Below, piece after piece: positions 5,867 to 9,482 of a DNA stretch of 9,482 bases. The stretch comes from JBBAFB01 sp041655595 (GTDB lineage: Bacteria > Bacillota > DULZ01): NCBI GenBank assembly GCA_041655595.1, contig JBBAFB010000089.1, forward strand, positions 1-9,482, in the 5' to 3' direction. Under the pieces are notes generated by a model. The model had not been told where the DNA came from and made no database searches. It saw only the letters and a list, made by a program, of their open reading frames with translations. A program made the position numbers and the translations under genes. Position 1 is the stretch's first letter. The number at the start of each line of letters is the position of its first letter.

Positions 5867-7138
5867 ATGGAAGAAGAAATATCCCTACGGGAATTAATCG
5901 AAACTCTCATAAAAGGCAAGTGGATTATCACAATCATCACCATTGTGGCCTTATTAATTAGTGGAGTGGCCAGCTTTATTTTCATGGAACCCACCTACGA
6001 AGCAAAGGCCACCATGATGGTTAATCAGTCTGACGAGGAAAACTCTCTTACCGCTTATTTGCGTTCCATCTCCGGTAGTGATTTTATGTCGTTGGAGACC
6101 TATACCAATCAAATCAAAAACCCTGTTTTGCTGGAAAGGGTACGGGAAAGGCTTCAACTAAATCCGGAGAAATACACAATTAGAAAACTATCGGAGCTCT
6201 TCGAAGTAAAGTCAATTGATAAAACCAATTTAATAGAACTGGGAGTCACCGGTACGGATCCCAAGTTGGCGGCGGATTTAGTCAATGGGTTGGCGGGGGA
6301 ATTTGTCCAGTTTATCAATGAAGAGGGTAAAAAACAACTAACTAAGACCATTGGCATTTTAAGAGAACAAATGCTGGCAGAAGAAGTAAAGATGAATACT
6401 GCCTTGGACGAGTACACAGCTTTTTTAGCTCAATCCCAGGGTGTAGCCCAGTTGGAAAGCCTTTATAATGCGAAGCTAAGTCTATTAACGAGCAAACAAA
6501 TTGACTTAACAGAAACAAAAATTTCCCTAGAAACAACCAAAGCGGGTTTAAAAGAAGGGGAGCAGGTTTTGGCAAAGCTCTCACCTTTAATCGGTACCGA
6601 GAAGACACTGTTAGAGGATGATGTTTTAAGAGAGTATCTAAAGGGAGAAATGGGTGGAGATTTATCCAAATTGGTCGGCATAAAGCTTACCAGTCAGGAT
6701 ATAAACGATGCTTATATTACGCTGTTAGCCAGCGTTAACTCCGCCAAGGTAACTGTCACCGAATTGGAAGAAAAAATAATTAATATTAAGACCACTATTG
6801 CTGAAACTGCCCAAGAGGTGGAGCAATTGCAAATAGAACTAGCGGAGAAAAAAGCTGTGGATGAAAGATTAAGAACTGATTTAAACAGAGCCAAAAGCAA
6901 TTTTGAAAGATTTAATGCCAAACATGAGGAAGCTTTAATAGCCAGCACCTTGGATACCACAGATACTCAAATAAAATTGGTCGCTCCGGCCTGGACCCCG
7001 GTAACTCCGGTGGGTCCCAGAAAAATGTTAAACTTAGCCATTGCAGGTGTTTTAGGCCTTATGTTAGGCGTTTTTACTGCCTTCTTTAGGGATTATTGGA
7101 CCTCCACGGCCCCCGGTGCAAAAAACATGCAACAGTAG
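5867..7138 (+). CDS. Wzz/chain-length determinant-type polysaccharide co-polymerase
   Basis: This 423-residue protein starts at ATG 5867 behind a perfect AAAGGAGG (5852-5859). EEISLRELIETLIKGKWIITI leads into transmembrane helix 1 (18-40), followed by the Wzz domain with YEAKATMMV (44-52). A long extracytoplasmic region is rich in coiled coil (about 155-235 and 290-355), and RAKSNFERFNAKHEEA (341-356) corresponds to the GNVR-like end of the domain. The Pro-rich APAWTPVTPVGPRK (373-386) precedes helix 2 (about 388-408). Family members set glycan chain length or gate export with the polymerase. There is no cytoplasmic tyrosine-kinase domain, so if phosphorylation control exists, the kinase must be separate, as is usual in Firmicutes. 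It is the second gene of the operon with the ligase-like protein and is followed by a terminator. Confidence 0.88.
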   Translation: MEEEISLRELIETLIKGKWIITIITIVALLISGVASFIFMEPTYEAKATMMVNQSDEENSLTAYLRSISGSDFMSLETYTNQIKNPVLLERVRERLQLNPEKYTIRKLSELFEVKSIDKTNLIELGVTGTDPKLAADLVNGLAGEFVQFINEEGKKQLTKTIGILREQMLAEEVKMNTALDEYTAFLAQSQGVAQLESLYNAKLSLLTSKQIDLTETKISLETTKAGLKEGEQVLAKLSPLIGTEKTLLEDDVLREYLKGEMGGDLSKLVGIKLTSQDINDAYITLLASVNSAKVTVTELEEKIINIKTTIAETAQEVEQLQIELAEKKAVDERLRTDLNRAKSNFERFNAKHEEALIASTLDTTDTQIKLVAPAWTPVTPVGPRKMLNLAIAGVLGLMLGVFTAFFRDYWTSTAPGAKNMQQ

Positions 7139-7202
7139 GATTTAATCATTTGAACCCTAATTTAAAAAGAATTAAATAAAAATTAATGCCGTTAGTCACT
7201 TT

Positions 7203-7250
7203 AACCCACCCTTATTAGGTGTTTTTCACCCCGGGGCGGGTTTTTCTTTT
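7203..7250 (+). terminator. Intrinsic terminator of the polysaccharide operon
   Basis: AACCCACCC (7203-7211) pairs with GGGCGGGTT (7234-7242) with one mismatch, and GGTG (7218-7221) with CACC (7227-7230) forms the upper stem. A T-rich tract follows at 7241-7250. It lies 65 bases after the Wzz stop. Confidence 0.8.
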
Positions 7251-7304
7251 CTTTAACTTGCCTAATAAAATAGGCTTAGAAAATAAAGAAAGGAGGTGGA
7301 CTAA

Positions 7305-7529
7305 ATGGCAATAGCAGTAGAAACCTTGGATACCTCTCTAAGACTTAAGTTAGTAGTGGGAACCAATGATAAGGGGGATCCTATTTTCAAAACCAGGAGC
7401 TACAAAGATATCAGAGACGGTGCAGACCCCGAAGATATCTACGAAGTAGCCCAAGGCCTAGGGGACCTAATAAGTAGCCCGGTAAGCGAAATTCAATTAC
7501 TACAAAACAGCAGCCTGATTGAAGAGTAA
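7305..7529 (+). CDS. DUF1659 family small protein
   Basis: This 74-residue protein begins at ATG 7305 behind AGGAGGTG (7291-7298). The pattern MAIAVETLDTSLRLKLVVGTNDKGDPIFKTRSYKDI...DPEDIYEVAQGLGDLISSPVSEIQLLQNSSLIE matches the DUF1659 family: a beta-rich N-terminal half, a helix, and a final strand with a short acidic end. No signal peptide, membrane helix or catalytic motif is seen. The family's function is not known. It is usually next to a DUF2922 gene in Firmicutes, as here, although 183 bases with a REP element now separate them. The upstream terminator implies its own promoter in the AT-rich stretch 7250-7290, where a small GCCTA/TAGGC hairpin also lies (7260-7275). Confidence 0.85.
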   Translation: MAIAVETLDTSLRLKLVVGTNDKGDPIFKTRSYKDIRDGADPEDIYEVAQGLGDLISSPVSEIQLLQNSSLIEE

Positions 7530-7539
7530 CCTAAAGGAG

Positions 7540-7646
7540 AAAACCGGGACCACTAAGGCACCATTACACAAAGGCTCCCCTAAGGTGTCATTCTGAGCAA
7601 AGCCCCCTAAGACGTCATTCTGAGCGAAGCGAAGAATCTCGGTTTT
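7540..7646 (+). repeat. REP-type element between DUF1659 and DUF2922 genes
   Basis: Two direct units of CTAAG-(R/Y)-GTCATTCTGAGC(R)AAGC lie at 7580-7603 and 7607-7630, 27 bp apart. The second continues to a full REP-like hairpin, ATTCT (7617-7621) with AGAAT (7633-7637). An outer 10-bp stem (7540-7549 with 7637-7646, one G-T pair) brackets the block and is followed by T. The core resembles the units at 2830-2920. Confidence 0.75.
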
Positions 7647-7712
7647 TCAACGCCGCCAGACTAATAATCGCAAGGGCGATAAATATCAACCCCAAAGAAA
7701 GGAGGTGCACAA

Positions 7713-7940
7713 ATGGAAACAACCAGATTAGAAATGATCTTCTTCACTGAAGAAGGCAAAAAAGCAACCATCTCCATCCAAGACCCCAAAGAAGACGTAA
7801 CTGCCCAAGAAGTAGAAACCGTCATGGGTTTGATTGTAGATAAAGATGTGTTAACCAGCAAAGGTAAAAAACTAGAGCAAATAGCCAGCGCCCGACTGGT
7901 CACCAGAGGCGTAGAAGAAATCCTACCGGTTAACCCTTAA
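7713..7940 (+). CDS. DUF2922 family small protein
   Basis: This 75-residue protein starts at ATG 7713 behind AAAGGAGGTG (7698-7707). METTRLEMIFFTEEGKKATISIQDPKEDVTAQEVETVMGLIVDKDVLTSKGKKLEQIASARLVTRGVEEI fits the DUF2922 family: a strand, a charged turn, a strand with the IxDPKED motif, a helix from TAQEVETVMGLIV, then a final strand. It is predicted to be cytoplasmic with no catalytic motif; the family's function is unknown. It pairs with the DUF1659 gene upstream. A tiny YvrJ-type membrane gene often completes this trio, but none was found in 7941-8214. A hairpin follows the stop directly. Confidence 0.85.
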   Translation: METTRLEMIFFTEEGKKATISIQDPKEDVTAQEVETVMGLIVDKDVLTSKGKKLEQIASARLVTRGVEEILPVNP

Positions 7941-7952
7941 GATACAACTAAA

Positions 7953-7987
7953 AAAGGGCGGTGCTATCATATGATACCACCGCCCTT
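7953..7987. terminator. Terminator hairpin after the DUF2922 gene
   Basis: An 11-bp GC-rich stem (7953-7963 with 7977-7987) has an inner TATCATATGATA palindrome (7965-7976) above one mismatch. On the plus strand only TTT then C follows; on the minus strand a run of six T follows, so it terminates best leftward but probably works both ways. Confidence 0.65.
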
Positions 7988-8020
7988 TCCCCATAATCTC
8001 ACCTCTTTACCAAAACCTAT

Positions 8021-8059
8021 ACAAATATGAGTAAAATTAATACTCACAATTGTTTTTTT
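8021..8059 (+). terminator. Second, AT-rich terminator-like hairpin
   Basis: ACAA-ATA-TGAGTA (8021-8033) pairs with TACTCA-CAA-TTGT (8041-8053) across a symmetric 3x3 internal loop, with loop AAATTAA. Six further T follow (8054-8059). It could end read-through from DUF2922 or a short transcript from 7990 onward. Confidence 0.5.
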
Positions 8060-8120
8060 ATAGAAGGATTTTGTCTAAATACAACGAATAATAAATAAGC
8101 AAAGGAAACTCCCCGGCAAA

Positions 8121-8195
8121 CGTCATTGCGAGGCCAAAGGCCGTGGCAATCCCTTTTTAGTGTCATTGCGAGGAGCAAAGCGACGCGACAATCTC
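8121..8195 (+). repeat. Tandem pair of REP-like units (GTCATTGCGAGG type)
   Basis: Two units start exactly 40 bp apart: 8121-8153 and 8161-8195. Both begin YGTCATTGCGAGG and end CAATC. Unit 1 folds as ATTGC..GGCC-AAA-GGCC..GCAAT; unit 2 is an imperfect hairpin with an AGCAAAGCG core. This is a different subtype from the GTCAYYCTGA units at 2830-2920 and 7580-7640. The pair ends about 8 bases before the ribosome binding site of the next gene. Confidence 0.75.
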
Positions 8196-8214
8196 TATTA
8201 AAAAAGGTGAACAA

Positions 8215-8778
8215 ATGCCAGAATCCCTAATAACCTCAAAAACCAGAATAAAAATACTACTAAAATTTTTCATGAACCCCAACAACAAAGCCCATCTACG
8301 CAGCCTGGCCGAAGAATTCAACGAATCCACCAACGGGGTAAGAGTAGAACTAAACCGTCTAACGGAAGCCGGCCTGTTGCAAAAAACAGCCAGCGGCAGA
8401 ACAATACAATATCAAGCGAATACCAAACATAGTCTCTTTGTGGACATTCAAAATATAGTTAAAAAATACATAGGCATAGATAAACTAATTGGCGAAATCC
8501 TAGCCAAGCTAGGCCGGGTAGAGCTAGCCCTAATAACCGGTGATTACGCCCGGGGCATGGACTCCGGTATAATAGACCTGGTTGTAGTAGGTGATGTGGA
8601 TAAAATCTATCTACAACAATTGATTAATAAAACAGAAAAACTAATAAGCAGAAAAATACGATCCATGGTGTTAAACGGAAAAGAATTTCAACAACTGGAA
8701 GAGAAGTTGCAAGTTAAGCAGGCTTTGGTAGTTTGGGGGCAAAGTGAAGTGGCAAGTAAAAACAGAAATCACCCCTGA
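8215..8778 (+). CDS. Winged-helix protein with degenerate nucleotidyltransferase domain
   Basis: This 187-residue protein begins at ATG 8215 behind AAAGGTGA (8203-8210). Residues 8-68 form a winged helix-turn-helix: KTRIKILLKFFMNPN, then HLRSLAEEF, recognition helix STNGVRVELNRLTEAGLL and a wing at KTASGRTIQYQAN. Residues 75-175 resemble a MNT-type nucleotidyltransferase fold: ELALITGDYARGMDSGIIDLVVVGDVD (103-129) aligns with the usual GSYARG...SDIDL motif. The Ser after Gly is Asp, and the first catalytic Asp is replaced (SGIIDL, 117-122), so catalysis is doubtful and a DNA-binding regulator is more likely. Such proteins are recurrent near polysaccharide gene clusters, which fits the ligase/Wzz operon upstream. 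Its operators are unknown. The sequence before it is AT-rich with only a weak promoter candidate (TTGTCT at 8071). Confidence 0.82.
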   Translation: MPESLITSKTRIKILLKFFMNPNNKAHLRSLAEEFNESTNGVRVELNRLTEAGLLQKTASGRTIQYQANTKHSLFVDIQNIVKKYIGIDKLIGEILAKLGRVELALITGDYARGMDSGIIDLVVVGDVDKIYLQQLINKTEKLISRKIRSMVLNGKEFQQLEEKLQVKQALVVWGQSEVASKNRNHP

Positions 8779-8785
8779 CGGTGAT
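8768..8785 (+). other. Hairpin with the winged-helix gene stop codon in its loop
   Basis: ATCACC (8768-8773) pairs with GGTGAT (8780-8785); the 6-nt loop CCTGAC contains the TGA stop (8776-8778). There is no T-run, so it is not a standard terminator. Further overlapping small hairpins occur at about 8797-8824. Confidence 0.4.
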
Positions 8786-8866
8786 ATTGCTTAATTATCT
8801 ACTGAAAAAATAGTAGAACTATTCCCGTGAAACAAATTCTTTGAGAGGGGCTTTTGGCGTAGGAAG

Positions 8867-9241
8867 ATGTTGAGGTGCGGAAACAAAGGTTTTACCATAG
8901 TTGAACTGGTGATAGTTATTGCTATAATTGGTATTCTAGCTGCAATAGCTATTCCACCTTACAACAACTATTTAGAAAAAACTCGCCAACTGGTTTGCGA
9001 AACAAACAGAACGCAACTGGAGCGCTGGCTAAGTATAGAGATTACTCTGAACAGTAATATAGCCACACCAAATGCTCAAAAGGAATTTATTGATAATTTT
9101 ATACAGGAACACGAAACTAATATTTGCCCTTCCGGCGGATCCATAGAATATTATAATGGTAAACTTATTTGTACGTTACATTCCAAGGTAGAAAGCAATG
9201 GGGACGATGATGATGATGAAGGAAGCAGACCATATCTGTAA
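8867..9241 (+). CDS. Type IV pilin-like (pseudopilin) protein
   Basis: This 124-residue secreted or membrane-anchored filament subunit has a short positive leader, MLRCGNKG, followed by the prepilin peptidase site G8|F9 (FTIVEL). The conserved +5 Glu is E13, and the hydrophobic helix VIVIAIIGILAAIAIP ends near residue 30. The globular part has CPSGGSIEY (87-95) and C102 in LICTLHS, the CPxGGxY...CxxH arrangement seen in many Gram-positive pilins/pseudopilins; a disulfide C87-C102 is plausible. The C-terminus is very acidic, DDDDDE (113-118). ATG 8867 has AGGAAG only one base ahead, so TTG 8870 (spacing about 5) is also possible; both keep the cleavage site. No other pilus genes are in view, so assembly must rely on machinery elsewhere. 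Confidence 0.88.
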   Translation: MLRCGNKGFTIVELVIVIAIIGILAAIAIPPYNNYLEKTRQLVCETNRTQLERWLSIEITLNSNIATPNAQKEFIDNFIQEHETNICPSGGSIEYYNGKLICTLHSKVESNGDDDDDEGSRPYL

Positions 9242-9482
9242 ATTAGTCGGATTACGAATATAGACCATAACCAAAAGCACACAGTATCAATGGTTATAGG
9301 ACTTTGTAGTCTTAGTAGGTGGTGAAACTGTAAACCTTTTTGCACATACATAAGGCAGCCGTGAGTATGGGAAATGGATAAACAGGGCTCTAAGCCTGTA
9401 ATGGCAAGGGTTACAGAAAAATCTTTCGCTTCTTGATAGGTAATGCTGGTTAAGAGCGATATAAAAGAGGTACATGGTTATG
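9242..9482 (+). other. Non-coding, hairpin-rich leader-like region at the window edge
   Basis: No credible gene lies here. Several stems can be drawn: 9265-9273 with 9291-9300, GACT/AGTC at 9300-9311, CATAC/GTATG (9345-9349 with 9365-9369), ACAGGGCT/AGCCTGT (9382-9399), CTGTAA/TTACAG (9396-9416, mutually exclusive with the previous one), and a 10-bp stem with a bulge (9426-9436 with 9450-9459). It ends in AAAGAGG (9464-9470) ahead of ATG at 9474 and 9480, which could start a gene beyond the window. A structured 5' leader is plausible; no known riboswitch class was recognised. Confidence 0.35.

Noticed and set aside
9242..9482. Group II intron 5' part, retron RNA or c-di-GMP riboswitch
   Set aside because: No GTGYG start, reverse transcriptase, domain V or GEMM landmarks could be seen; only generic hairpins are supported.

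Overview
The window looks like a chromosomal segment of a Gram-positive, spore-forming type of Firmicutes, most likely a Clostridia/Peptococcaceae (Desulfotomaculum-like) genome. This rests on strong GGAGG ribosome binding sites, a DegV protein, the small DUF1659/DUF2922 pair, a Gram-positive style polysaccharide ligase plus chain-length regulator, and intergenic hairpin repeats. The genus is inference only; no rRNA or marker gene is present.

Layout. 1-1164 is the 3' part of a MacB/FtsX-type ABC transporter permease. 1178-1737 is a repeat-rich interval carrying, on the minus strand, a small four-helix-bundle (23S rRNA intervening-sequence family) gene enclosed by inverted copies of a decameric TTAGAC repeat. 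1738-2595 (minus) is a DegV-family lipid-binding protein. 2599-3101 is a long non-coding stretch with the degV promoter, a REP-type double palindrome and a 15-unit array of about 10-bp repeats. 3102-7138 is a two-gene operon for surface polysaccharide: an O-antigen-ligase/polymerase-like membrane protein fused to a TPR tail, then a Wzz-type chain-length protein, closed by a terminator. 7305-7940 carries DUF1659 and DUF2922 proteins separated by a REP element. 8215-8778 is a winged-helix protein fused to a degenerate nucleotidyltransferase domain, a kind often seen near polysaccharide loci. 8867-9241 is a lone type IV pilin-like protein. 9242-9482 has no gene, but it is dense in hairpins and ends in a ribosome-binding-site-like sequence and ATG codons at the window edge, so it may be the structured leader of the next gene.

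Functionally, the centre of the window is export/assembly of an extracellular polysaccharide, with a pilin and a small regulator downstream. The most unusual material is non-coding. Three decamer arrays occur. Two repeat cassettes share both ends but carry different interiors (the four-helix-bundle gene in one, a REP palindrome in the other). Four different genes have their stop codon in or at the edge of the loop of a 3' hairpin. No CRISPR array, tRNA, rRNA, transposase or clear prophage gene was seen.
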